Numbered from the stretch's first letter, positions 15,474 through 24,022 are shown. The stretch is 64,000 nt of DNA from Lachnospiraceae bacterium (GCA_900759665.1 CAAEWE010000081.1:62001-126000); one strand, 5' to 3'. Numbers and translations: made by a program. The notes: generated by a model from the sequence alone, not told the origin.

Positions 15474-17735
15474 ATGAAGACATCAGTGATCGGTTATCCA
15501 AGAATCGGAAGCTTAAGAGAATTAAAATTTGCTTCGGAGGAGTATTTCCGGAAGGAAATCGGAGCGGAGGAATTACTGCAGACGGCTGCAGAACTTCGGA
15601 AGCAGCATTGGAACTCGCAGAAAAAAGCAGGGATTGATTTTATTTCCAGTAATGATTTTTCGTTTTATGATATGGTTCTGGACACAGCAGTTTTGCTGGG
15701 AATTGTGCCAAAGAGATATCAGGAGCTGAAGCTTTCCAGGCTGGATACATATTTTGCACTTGCCAGAGGATATCAGGGGGAATCCGGTGACGTGAAGGCA
15801 CTTGCCATGAAGAAATGGTTTAATACCAATTATCATTATATTGTACCGGAGCTTGAGGATGACACGGAAATTTCCCTTTCCGGAACAAAACCATGGGATG
15901 AATACGAGGAAGCAAAGGCACTGGGAATTGAGACAAAGCCCGTGATCATTGGTGCCTATACTATATTAAAGATCACCCGTTATACCGGGAAGAAAACAGC
16001 CGATGATTTTGTGGATGATATTGTGAAGGTATATCAGGATATTGTGAAAAAATGTGAAAACGATCAGATTGCCTGGGTACAATTTGACGAGCCAGCACTG
16101 GTACAGGATATGAGCCTGGAGGATATCACGTTATTCCATCGGATTTATGACAAGATCCTGGCAGATAAGGGAAGCTGTAAAATTTTGCTGCAGACATATT
16201 TTGGAGATGTCAGAGATGTTTATCAGGAGCTGATCCGGATGCCATTTGACGGAATCGGTCTTGATTTTCTGGAAGGCAAAGAGACCGGTCATCTAATCGG
16301 GCGATATGGATTCCCACAGGAGAAGGTGCTTTTTGCGGGACTGGTCAATGGCAAAAATATATGGAAAAATCATTATGAAAAAACGCTGTCTGTTTTAAAA
16401 GAATTAAAGGATAAGGAAATTCGGACGGTACTCTCCACTTCATGCTCTCTGCTTCACGTTCCGTATACGTTGCAGTATGAGGAGAAGCTTTCCGGAGAAT
16501 ATAAGGCTTACTTTGCATTTGCACAGGAGAAGCTTTTGGAATTAAAAGAGCTGAGTGAACTGGCAGATCAGACATCCTGCCAGGACAACCCGGCATATCA
16601 GAAAAACCGCAGACTTTTTGCAGGAGACAGAGATTGTCAAAAGCAGGAGGTTACCGAGAGATTATCAAAGGTCACAGATCAGGATTATACCAGACTGCCA
16701 AAGCGGAGTGAACGTCAGGCTCTGCAGAAAAAGGTTCTCGGTCTGCCGGAATTCCCGACCACAACCATTGGTTCCTTCCCACAGACAAAGGATGTCAAGG
16801 CGAATCGTTCTGCATTCCGCAGGGGGGAGATTACAAGAGAAGAATATGTGGCATTTAATCAGAAGAAGATCGCGGAATGTGTCAAGTGGCAGGAGGAGAT
16901 CGGACTGGATGTACTGGTGCATGGTGAGTATGAGCGAAACGACATGGTGGAATACTTTGGCGAGGCACTGGGAGGATTCCTTTTTACCGAGAAGGCATGG
17001 GTACAGTCCTATGGTACGCGTTGTGTGAAGCCGCCGATCATCTGGGGAGATGTGTACAGAGAAAAACCGATCACAGTAGAATGGTCTGTCTATGCACAGT
17101 CCCAGACAGACAAGATCATGAAGGGAATGCTGACAGGGCCTGTGACCATATTAAACTGGTCCTTCCCTAGAGAGGATATCTCTATCAAAGAATCTATTTC
17201 CCAGATTGCACTGGCCATTCGTGATGAGGTGCTTGATCTGGAAAAAAGCGGCATCAAGATGATCCAGATTGATGAGGCTGCTCTGCGTGAAAAGCTTCCG
17301 TTACGAAAATCAGACTGGTATACCGAATATCTTGATTTTGCAATCCCGGCATTCCGTCTGACTCACAGCGGGGTGAAGCCGGAAACACAGATTCATACCC
17401 ATATGTGCTACAGTGAGTTTACGGATATTATCCCTGCCATTGATGACATGGATGCGGATGTGATCACCTTCGAGGCATCCCGCTCTGATCTGCAGATCTT
17501 AGATGCCTTGCGGGAGAATCATTTCGAGACAGAGGTAGGACCGGGTGTTTATGATATCCACTCTCCAAGAGTGCCGTCTGTGGAGGAAATGGTGCGTGCG
17601 CTGGAGCTGATGCTGACCAAGATCAGCCCGGAGAAGCTCTGGGTCAACCCGGATTGTGGTCTTAAGACAAGAGGGGTGCCGGAGACGGATGCAAGTCTTC
17701 GTAATATGGTAGCGGCGGCAAAAGAAATACGATAG
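15474..17735 (+). CDS. metE: Cobalamin-independent methionine synthase
   Basis: 753 residues, full MetE length with the duplicated barrel: an N-terminal half from MKTSVIGYPRIGSLRELKFA and a catalytic C-terminal half from TTTIGSFPQTKDVK. Zinc and homocysteine site pieces are visible as QIHTHMCYSEF and WVNPDCGLKTRG. It transfers the methyl group of 5-methyltetrahydrofolate (polyglutamate) to homocysteine. GGAGG is present upstream of the start. metF, which makes the methyl donor, follows by 87 bp. Part of this gene exists a second time as a broken fragment at 20410-20821. Confidence 0.97.
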   Translation: MKTSVIGYPRIGSLRELKFASEEYFRKEIGAEELLQTAAELRKQHWNSQKKAGIDFISSNDFSFYDMVLDTAVLLGIVPKRYQELKLSRLDTYFALARGYQGESGDVKALAMKKWFNTNYHYIVPELEDDTEISLSGTKPWDEYEEAKALGIETKPVIIGAYTILKITRYTGKKTADDFVDDIVKVYQDIVKKCENDQIAWVQFDEPALVQDMSLEDITLFHRIYDKILADKGSCKILLQTYFGDVRDVYQELIRMPFDGIGLDFLEGKETGHLIGRYGFPQEKVLFAGLVNGKNIWKNHYEKTLSVLKELKDKEIRTVLSTSCSLLHVPYTLQYEEKLSGEYKAYFAFAQEKLLELKELSELADQTSCQDNPAYQKNRRLFAGDRDCQKQEVTERLSKVTDQDYTRLPKRSERQALQKKVLGLPEFPTTTIGSFPQTKDVKANRSAFRRGEITREEYVAFNQKKIAECVKWQEEIGLDVLVHGEYERNDMVEYFGEALGGFLFTEKAWVQSYGTRCVKPPIIWGDVYREKPITVEWSVYAQSQTDKIMKGMLTGPVTILNWSFPREDISIKESISQIALAIRDEVLDLEKSGIKMIQIDEAALREKLPLRKSDWYTEYLDFAIPAFRLTHSGVKPETQIHTHMCYSEFTDIIPAIDDMDADVITFEASRSDLQILDALRENHFETEVGPGVYDIHSPRVPSVEEMVRALELMLTKISPEKLWVNPDCGLKTRGVPETDASLRNMVAAAKEIR

Positions 17736-17822
17736 AAGTAGAATGATGGAAAAAATCAGCAAATGAAACCATTTTTTTCCGTATGAAAGAGGGAAAGAAA
17801 CAAAAGAAAGCAGGACAAAGAA

Positions 17823-18680
17823 ATGAAAATATCAGATATCTATTCCGAAAAAAAGAGTTTATCCTTTGAAATATTTCCGCCGAAAAAGACGGAAGATCTG
17901 GAGAATATAGACGAGACGTTGTCGGTTTTATGTGAATGTGATCCGGATTTTATCAGTGTGACCTTTGGGGCGGGAGGCAGCTCGAACTGCAACCGTACCA
18001 TTGAACTGGCCAAAAAGATCAAAAATCAGTATCATGTGGAACCTGTCGTTCATTTGACCTGCCTTCATTATGACAAAAAAGAAATCGATGAATTTGCACG
18101 GGTTCTCACGGAGGAAGGCATCCAGAACGTGCTGGCACTCCGGGGGGACCGTAATCCCGATATTCCGGAAAAAGAGGATTTTAAACATGCTTCCGATCTG
18201 ATCCGTTATCTGAAACCAAAGGAGGATTTTTGTTTTCTGGGAGCCTGTTATCCGGAATGTCATCCAGAGTCGGAAAATAAGATCCGTGAAATGAGACATC
18301 TCCGGGAAAAGGTGGATGCCGGAGCGGAGGTTTTATTGTCTCAGTTATTCTTTGACAACGAACAGTTTTTTAAGTTTGTGGAGGACTGTCGGATCGCCGG
18401 GATCCAGGTGCCGATCATTCCGGGCATTATGCCGGTGATCAATGCCCGCCAGATCAAACGGATGGTAACTATGTGCGGTGCTTCCTTTCCGGAACGTTTT
18501 CAGAGGATCATTCACAAATATGAGGATAATAAAGAGGCGTTGTTTGATGCCGGTATGTCCTATGCGCTGAGCCAGATCATAGATCTGCTGGTCGGTGACA
18601 TTGACGGGATCCATCTGTACACCATGAATAATCCGCTGGTGGCGCGCAGGATTTGTGATGGGATTCGGAATATTATTTAA
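17823..18680 (+). CDS. metF: Methylenetetrahydrofolate reductase
   Basis: 285 residues. KSLSFEIFPPKKTEDLENI near the start, VHLTCLHYDKKEID, NVLALRGDRNPD and SQLFFDNEQFFKFVEDCR are family landmarks of the FAD-dependent MetF barrel. It reduces 5,10-methylene- to 5-methyl-tetrahydrofolate, the methyl donor used by MetE. It follows metE in the same direction with its own ribosome binding site (AGCAGGACAAAG). No terminator is obvious downstream. It probably shares the metE promoter. Confidence 0.96.
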   Translation: MKISDIYSEKKSLSFEIFPPKKTEDLENIDETLSVLCECDPDFISVTFGAGGSSNCNRTIELAKKIKNQYHVEPVVHLTCLHYDKKEIDEFARVLTEEGIQNVLALRGDRNPDIPEKEDFKHASDLIRYLKPKEDFCFLGACYPECHPESENKIREMRHLREKVDAGAEVLLSQLFFDNEQFFKFVEDCRIAGIQVPIIPGIMPVINARQIKRMVTMCGASFPERFQRIIHKYEDNKEALFDAGMSYALSQIIDLLVGDIDGIHLYTMNNPLVARRICDGIRNII

Positions 18681-18924
18681 GTCTTGAACCTTTTGCCGGA
18701 GCGTTGCGAATTTGTAGGTCAAATGAAAAAGTAAATTCCATCCGTCTGATGCAAAATTGCTATGGTTTTAAAATAGTGTGGTTATCTGTCTGCTCTTTTG
18801 TTTTAGGTTTGTTGGCTCTTACAGTAAGCCATCTGGAGCAGATAAATTTACGAATAACAGTTAGCCTTCTACTCGATTCATTTACAATACTTTCATGCTT
18901 CAAAACGAATAACGTAATTTCAAC
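18681..18924. other. Gene-free stretch after metF
   Basis: No supported gene. An open frame of about 74 codons begins with TTG at 18704, has no ribosome binding site and resembles no family I know. The 14-mer CGTTGCGAATTTGT at 18702-18715 recurs with one change at 20830-20843, right after the metE fragment. Confidence 0.45.
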
Positions 18925-18963
18925 TTGACAGAATATGTGTTTTAAAATAGACTATATATAGTC
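18925..18963 (+). promoter_or_regulatory. Promoter with 14-bp palindrome before the DUF4474-like pseudogene
   Basis: TTGACA (18925-18930), a 17-base spacer and TAGACT (18948-18953). The -10 runs into a perfect 14-bp palindrome, GACTATATATAGTC, at 18950-18963. The promoter and its possible operator are intact although the gene behind them is broken. Confidence 0.65.
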
Positions 18964-19021
18964 AATAGTATTTTTGCTGTTTGATGCTCGAGGAGAAAAA
19001 TTGAAATGGAGGTTTGAAGGT

Positions 19022-19700
19022 ATGAAAAAGAAGCAATTATTATGTATGTTGATGGCACTGGTTATGGTTGTCGCTTCTCTTCCGTTATCGTATGTGGCGG
19101 CAGATAGCTGCAGCGGCAGGTGCATATATCTTAAATTTTGTATATGATGATAAAGAGAGTGCGTATCATTCCCTGCCGGTTACCTGGCAGAAAACATACG
19201 GGTATAACAAATTATTTGACAAGGTGTTTCGGGTGGGGTCGAATATGTCGGTGGAGGATATTCCGTACTCTTATAATAATAAAAAGTATGTTTTATGGAT
19301 GTGGAAGGGTGATTATTGGAATCTTGGCACAGGTTCAGAGATTGGCTTATATCAGCAGTCAGCAGAGAGCAGAACTCATTATGATGCTGTGGATTTTCTA
19401 TGTTCTATGCAGTTGAGTACATACAAATATTCAGATGGACAGGTTTATGGAAGCTATTACAATTGGAATCCGGTTCATAACAAGCAGTGGTGGATCACTG
19501 CGTTTGACTGGCGACATCCGAAGCCGGATCCGAAAAAACTGGTCACGCTTGGAAAGGTTGATTTTGGTGATAAAACCGGTATGGCACAAACAATCAAGGA
19601 TAAAATTAAGGATAAATCTAAGGACAAAAAAATCTTTCAAGATACCATATTAAGTGAAAATAGTAATACTATCTGGATTATGTGGGGAGGTAATGAATAA
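19022..19700 (+). pseudogene. Frameshifted secreted DUF4474-like protein
   Basis: TGGAGG, 9 bases upstream, sets the ATG at 19022. That frame encodes a clean signal peptide (MKKKQLLCMLMALVMVVASL, ending PLSYVAA) and then stops at 19145-19147. The rest of the protein is in the next frame, from about AAAAGAYILNFVYDDKES to WIMWGGNE at 19700. One inserted base (or two lost) near 19092-19125 explains this. The body has YVLWMWKGDYWNLGTGSEIGLY, which I recognise as the core of DUF4474, a domain of unknown function in clostridial secreted proteins. Its stop overlaps the ATG of the next gene. The promoter and ribosome binding site are intact, so decay is recent, or the shift is a sequencing error. Confidence 0.7.
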
Positions 19701-20316
19701 TGATAAAATATGCTAAAAGATTTCTATGTCTCCTGCTTGTGGCGGGTCTGTTGTGCGGGTGCGGCAGATCCCATATAAAAAGCTCATATATAAAGGAAGG
19801 GATTGAACTTCTGGCAGGTCTGGGCGAAGGCTTGGTGGAAGGTCTCGTGAATGCATGGACAAGTGATGAGGAAGACGACGATTATATCGATGTGAATTTC
19901 AGTCGTGCCGACAATGAATTAACGGAACAGGCAAATCAAGTGTACGAAGCGTTAAAAGAAAAGGATATTGAAAGCATAAAAAAAGTGTTTGCTCCATGCA
20001 CAGCAAAGAAATATGATCTGGACAAAGAAATTAAAAAGTTAATTAAAAAATAGAAGGAAATGTGATCAGTATCGGAGAAGCTAGAGGGTGGACAACGGGA
20101 TATGCACATGATGTAGAAAAAGGATATGAGTGGGTTGACAGTGAAGAATGGCTGGAAAATATAAAAACAGATAAAGGCTATTCGTATTGTTTATATCTTG
20201 ATGGATATTACAGCAATCAGGAATCAGAGGAAAAAGTAGGAATGGGTAATCTTATTTTATATAAGGGCAGTGAGATATTTAAGAATAAACTGTATGAATT
20301 AGGTGATAGCGAATAA
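19700..20316 (+). pseudogene. Frameshifted DUF5104-like lipoprotein
   Basis: The first part (19700-20053) starts with a lipoprotein signal, KRFLCLLLVAGLLCGC, with the lipidated Cys at residue 21. It then gives ADNELTEQANQVYEALKEKD and DLDKEIKKLIKK before a stop. The second part continues in another frame with IEGNVISIGEARGW to YELGDSE at 20316. The break falls at a run of six A (20045-20050); a seventh A would join the two frames. Together they match my recollection of DUF5104 lipoproteins, whose function is unknown. It starts inside the stop of the DUF4474-like gene, so the two formed one operon. The domain call is moderate; the frameshift is read directly. Confidence 0.65.
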
Positions 20317-20409
20317 TGATAAAACATATGAAAAGATTTATGAAAACATATAGAAGGTAATAGAGAAAATATGCCCGTAAAAGAAGCTGTAGATTTTCTA
20401 TGTTCTATG
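20317..20409 (+). pseudogene. Chimeric remnant of the lipoprotein and DUF4474-like genes
   Basis: Right after the lipoprotein stop the sequence repeats the start of that gene in degenerate form (MIKHMKRFMKTYRR-stop against MIKYAKRF). Then, at 20383-20409, comes a 27-base near-copy of 19383-19409 (EAVDFLCSM against DAVDFLCSM). This joins the metE fragment in frame at 20409/20410, making a short chimeric reading frame that starts MPVKEAVDFLCSM. It looks like debris of a former second copy of this gene pair. Confidence 0.6.
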
Positions 20410-20821
20410 TATCTTGATTTTGCGATTCCGGCATTCCGCCTGACTCACAGTGGTGTCAAGCCGGAGACACAGATTCATACCCATATGTGCTACAGAGTTT
20501 ACGGATATTATCCCGGCCATTGATGACATGGATGCGGATGTGATCACCTTCGAGGCGTCCCGTTCTGATCTGCAGATTTTAGATGCATTGCGGGAAAATC
20601 ATTTCGAGACCGAAGTTGGACCGGGGGTTTATGATATTCACTCTCCACGAGTGCCGTCTGTGGAGGAGATGGTGCGTGCGCTGGAGCTGATGCTGACCAA
20701 GATCAGTCCGGAGAAGCCCTGGGTCAACCCGGACTGCGGCTTGAAGACGAGAGGTGTGCCGGAGACCGATGCCAGTCTGCGCAACATGGTGGCGGCAGCA
20801 AAAGAGATTCGACAGAAGTAG
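20410..20821 (+). pseudogene. metE 3' fragment with 2-base deletion
   Basis: It corresponds to the last 135 or so codons of metE (17329-17735). By my hand alignment there are about 38 substitutions, of which one changes an amino acid (Leu to Pro in SPEKPWVNPDC). Two bases are missing where the intact gene reads TGCTACAGTGAG, which shifts the frame in the middle of the zinc-site segment. The stop has moved by two codons (EIRQK instead of EIR). Without the start, promoter or N-terminal barrel it cannot make MetE. The silent divergence shows that its source was a working metE until recently. Confidence 0.85.
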
Positions 20822-20852
20822 AATAATGACGTTGCGAGTTTGTGATGCAATA

Positions 20853-20881
20853 TTGAACATATATACAAAAGATGATATATT
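20853..20881 (+). promoter_or_regulatory. Promoter of the truncated antitoxin gene
   Basis: TTGAAC (20853-20858), a 17-base spacer and TATATT (20876-20881), 30 bp before the ATG at 20912. Confidence 0.55.
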
Positions 20882-20911
20882 TTGCATATACTATATGCGG
20901 AGGTGATTGAT

Positions 20912-21079
20912 ATGTTGACATTACAGGAAACAATAAGACCATCGGCTGATTTGCGAAATCATTATTCCGAAATATCAAAGCTGTGTAAGGAAAACAAAGA
21001 AGCAGTGATTATTACAGTAAATGGCAGAGTTGCTCCGATAACGGAAACATTTGACGATTTGAGGAAAATAAGCAAGTGA
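20912..21079 (+). CDS. Truncated Phd/YefM-type antitoxin
   Basis: 55 residues from an ATG preceded by GGAGGTGATTGAT. IRPSADLRNHYSEISKLCKENKEAVIITVNGR is the N-terminal DNA-binding half of Phd/YefM antitoxins. The usual continuation after NGR is missing, and the protein ends with VAPITETFDDLRKISK; full antitoxins are about 80-90 residues. The remaining half might still bind its own operator, but it lacks most of the toxin-binding region. Directly after the stop lies what looks like the tail of the partner toxin in another frame, so an internal deletion is likely. Confidence 0.6.
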   Translation: MLTLQETIRPSADLRNHYSEISKLCKENKEAVIITVNGRVAPITETFDDLRKISK

Positions 21080-21138
21080 TTGTATATGCTGTCATAGATC
21101 AACGTCAGGATTATTTGAATATTATTCGTGGTTTGTAG
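21079..21138 (+). pseudogene. Tail of a RelE/ParE-type toxin
   Basis: In the frame starting at 21079 the sequence reads IVYAVIDQRQDYLNIIRGL-stop. This fits the last two beta strands of RelE/ParE toxins (compare LVYFWVDDECSKVQVTAVIY in the intact toxin at 9796). There is no start codon or N-terminal part. It overlaps the antitoxin stop by one base. The identification rests on a short stretch. Confidence 0.4.
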
Positions 21139-21194
21139 AGAAGTAAAAATAAGTAGTCACACCCCCCCTTAGTATTATTTGGAAAGGAAAACTC

Positions 21195-21231
21195 TGTGAA
21201 GCCTATGAAATCAAAGCTTCACAATTTTTTT
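21195..21231 (+). terminator. Terminator upstream of the clpB promoter
   Basis: TGTGAAGC pairs with GCTTCACA around a 13-base loop and is followed by seven T at 21225-21231. It closes the preceding decayed locus. Confidence 0.8.
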
Positions 21232-21238
21232 AAAAATT

Positions 21239-21281
21239 TTAGCACTCGACCCTTGACGTGGCTAACAAAAGGTGCTATATT
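21239..21281 (+). promoter_or_regulatory. clpB promoter with degenerate CIRCE element
   Basis: TTGACG (21253-21258), a 17-base spacer and TATATT (21276-21281). Overlapping the -35 is TTAGCACTC (21239-21247), a perfect left arm of CIRCE, then exactly 9 bases, then CGTGGCTAA, which keeps 5 of 9 positions of the right arm. HrcA control of clpB is therefore plausible but the operator is weakened. I saw no good CtsR heptad repeat. Confidence 0.65.
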
Positions 21282-21389
21282 GTAGTCAATCTGAGAGAGA
21301 TGGTCTGATGGGATAGGATCCGAAGTATCTGGAAAACCTAAGGATCAGGGGCTTTCAGAGGGAGAAAAGAGTAGAGATAGAGTGAGTAG

Positions 21390-21416
21390 AACCTGCGGTG
21401 AAATCCGCAGGTTTTT
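21390..21416 (+). terminator. Terminator-like hairpin in the clpB leader
   Basis: AACCTGCGG with CCGCAGGTT around TGAAAT, followed by five T, ending 21 bases before the clpB start. It lies about 100 bases downstream of the promoter. It could cap a short leader RNA or act as an attenuator. Confidence 0.65.
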
Positions 21417-21437
21417 GAGAAAGGCAAGGTGATTTCA

Positions 21438-24014
21438 ATGAACATCAGTAAATTTACGACGAAGTCACAGGAAGTAGTACAGGAATGTGAGAAGGTTGCC
21501 ATGGATTACGGTCATCAGGAGATGGGTGAGGATCATCTGCTGGCGGCAATGCTGCGGGTAGAGGGGAGCCTGATTCCGAAGCTCATTGAAAAGATGGGAA
21601 TAGATGTGGATGTATTTCAGGCACAGGTAGATGGCGTGCTGGCAAAACGACCTAAGGTAAGCGGCGGAGATATGCGGATTGACCGTTATCTGAATGAGGC
21701 GTTGGTATATGCTGAGGACGAGGCAAAGCGGATGGGAGATGAATATGTATCCGTGGAGCATCTTTTCTTAAGTATGCTGGAGCATCCAAGCCGTGAGATC
21801 AAGGCGTTGATGAAGCAGTGCCAGATTACCAGAGAGCGTTTTTTGCAGGCGTTGTCCCAGGTGCGGGGAAACCAGCGTGTGACCAGTGATAATCCGGAGG
21901 CCACCTATGATGCTCTGGAAAAATACGGCTATGATCTGGTGGAGAGAGCCAGAGAGGGCAAGATCGATCCGGTGATCGGCAGGGACAATGAGATCCGTCA
22001 TATTATCCGGATCCTTTCCAGAAAGTCCAAGAATAATCCGGTGCTGATCGGTGAGCCGGGTGTTGGTAAGACGGCAGCAGTAGAAGGACTGGCACAGCGT
22101 ATTGTGAAGGGAGATGTGCCGGAGGGCTTAAAGGACAAAAAGATTTTCGCACTGGATATGGGCTCTCTGGTTGCCGGAGCGAAGTACCGTGGAGAGTTTG
22201 AGGAACGTCTGAAAGCATTACTGGAGGAGGTCAAGAAGAGTGAAGGACAGATCATTCTCTTTATTGATGAGCTGCATACTATTGTAGGAGCCGGTAAAAC
22301 AGAGGGTTCTATGGATGCCGGCAATATGTTAAAGCCAATGCTTGCCAGAGGCGAGCTTCATTGTATTGGTGCGACCACGTTGGATGAGTACCGTCAATAT
22401 ATTGAGAAGGATGCGGCGCTGGAACGTCGTTTCCAACCGGTTATGGTGTCAGAGCCAACCGTGGAGGATACCATTTCTATTCTCCGTGGCATCAAGGAGC
22501 GTTATGAGGTATTCCATGGTGTGAAGATCACAGACAGCTCCCTGGTAGCAGCAGCAACACTTTCCAACCGTTATATTTCCGACCGTTTCCTGCCGGATAA
22601 GGCGATCGATCTGGTGGATGAGGCATGTGCCATGATCAAGACAGAGCTTGACAGTATGCCGGCAGAGTTAGATGAGCTGAACCGTCAGATCATGCAGCTT
22701 CGTATTGAGGAGCAGGCATTAAAGAAAGAGACAGATCACCTTTCACAGGAGCGTCTGGAGGCACTGCAGAAGGAGCTGGCAGAGCTTCAGGAGAAGTTTG
22801 AGCACCAGAAGGCACAGTGGGAAAGTGAAAAGGCTGAGGTGGATAAGGTCAGCAAGATCAAGGAGGAGAGAGATTCTCTTCGCAATGAGATGGAGCAGGC
22901 GCAGGCAAGGGGCGATTACACCAAGGCGGCGGAGATCCAGTATGGCAGGCTGCCAGAGCTGGAAAGACAGCTTGAGGAGGCAGAAGAAAAGGCGAAACAG
23001 CGCGGAGATTCCATGGTGCAGGAGGCTGTGACCGAGGAAGAGATTGCCAAGATCATTTCCCGCTGGACCGGTATTCCGATCGCAAAGCTGACCGAGGGTG
23101 AGCGTGAGAAGACACTTCATCTGGCTGATGAGCTTCACAAGAGAGTCGTTGGTCAGGATGAGGGTGTGGAGCTGGTATCCGAGGCAATCCTTCGTTCCAA
23201 GGCCGGCATCAAGGATCCAACGAAGCCGATCGGTTCCTTCCTGTTCTTAGGTCCTACCGGTGTCGGTAAGACAGAGCTTGCCAAGACGCTGGCGCAGGCG
23301 TTGTTTGATGATGAAAATGCCATGGTCCGTATTGATATGAGTGAATATATGGAGAAGTATTCTGTGGCTCGTCTGATCGGAGCGCCTCCGGGATATGTTG
23401 GTTACGAGGAGGGCGGCCAGCTGACTGAGGCAGTCCGCAGAAAACCATATTCTGTGGTACTTTTCGATGAGATTGAGAAGGCACATCCGGATGTATTCAA
23501 TGTGTTGCTGCAGGTACTGGATGATGGACGTATCACCGATTCCCAGGGCAGAACCGTTGATTTCAAAAACACGATCCTGATCCTGACTTCTAATATTGGC
23601 TCCACTTATCTGCTGGAGGGTATTGAGGAAGACGGAACCATCAGTGAGGAGGCAAGAAACCAGACGATGGCAGATCTGAGGGCTTCTTTCCGTCCGGAGT
23701 TTTTAAATCGTCTGGATGAGATCATTCTCTTTAAGCCGCTGACGAAGGACAATATCCACGGTATTATAGACATTCTGATGGATGAGTTAAATGGCAGACT
23801 TCGTGAGAAGGAGCTTACTGTGGAGCTGACTCCGGCAGCCATGGATCTGATCGTGGAACAGGCATACGAGCCGGCGTTTGGAGCGCGTCCGTTGAAGCGT
23901 TATCTGCAAAAGCATGTGGAAACTCTGCTGGCACGTCGGATTCTGGAGGATACGGTTCACGCCGGGGATACCATTGTGATCGACAGTCAGGATGGAGTCC
24001 TTGTCACCAGATAA
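21438..24014 (+). CDS. clpB: ATP-dependent chaperone ClpB
   Basis: 858 residues. Domain order: an N-terminal Clp repeat domain (TKSQEVVQECEKVAMDYGHQ); first AAA+ module with Walker A GEPGVGKTA near residue 205; the long coiled-coil M domain (about 405-525) that distinguishes ClpB from ClpC; second AAA+ module with GPTGVGKTE near 605; and the C-terminal D2-small domain. ClpB threads aggregated proteins through its hexameric pore with DnaK. The ATG at 21438 follows AAGGTG; an upstream GTG has no better site. It is a single-gene unit controlled by the CIRCE-like promoter and leader hairpin. Confidence 0.97.
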   Translation: MNISKFTTKSQEVVQECEKVAMDYGHQEMGEDHLLAAMLRVEGSLIPKLIEKMGIDVDVFQAQVDGVLAKRPKVSGGDMRIDRYLNEALVYAEDEAKRMGDEYVSVEHLFLSMLEHPSREIKALMKQCQITRERFLQALSQVRGNQRVTSDNPEATYDALEKYGYDLVERAREGKIDPVIGRDNEIRHIIRILSRKSKNNPVLIGEPGVGKTAAVEGLAQRIVKGDVPEGLKDKKIFALDMGSLVAGAKYRGEFEERLKALLEEVKKSEGQIILFIDELHTIVGAGKTEGSMDAGNMLKPMLARGELHCIGATTLDEYRQYIEKDAALERRFQPVMVSEPTVEDTISILRGIKERYEVFHGVKITDSSLVAAATLSNRYISDRFLPDKAIDLVDEACAMIKTELDSMPAELDELNRQIMQLRIEEQALKKETDHLSQERLEALQKELAELQEKFEHQKAQWESEKAEVDKVSKIKEERDSLRNEMEQAQARGDYTKAAEIQYGRLPELERQLEEAEEKAKQRGDSMVQEAVTEEEIAKIISRWTGIPIAKLTEGEREKTLHLADELHKRVVGQDEGVELVSEAILRSKAGIKDPTKPIGSFLFLGPTGVGKTELAKTLAQALFDDENAMVRIDMSEYMEKYSVARLIGAPPGYVGYEEGGQLTEAVRRKPYSVVLFDEIEKAHPDVFNVLLQVLDDGRITDSQGRTVDFKNTILILTSNIGSTYLLEGIEEDGTISEEARNQTMADLRASFRPEFLNRLDEIILFKPLTKDNIHGIIDILMDELNGRLREKELTVELTPAAMDLIVEQAYEPAFGARPLKRYLQKHVETLLARRILEDTVHAGDTIVIDSQDGVLVTR

Positions 24015-24022
24015 CATTTTAT

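Noticed and set aside
18704..18928. 74-codon frame with hydrophobic middle after metF
   Set aside because: TTG start without a ribosome binding site, no recognised family, overlaps the next promoter.
21248..21275. CtsR operator before clpB
   Set aside because: No tandem RGTCAAA heptads; the CIRCE-like dyad explains the site better.
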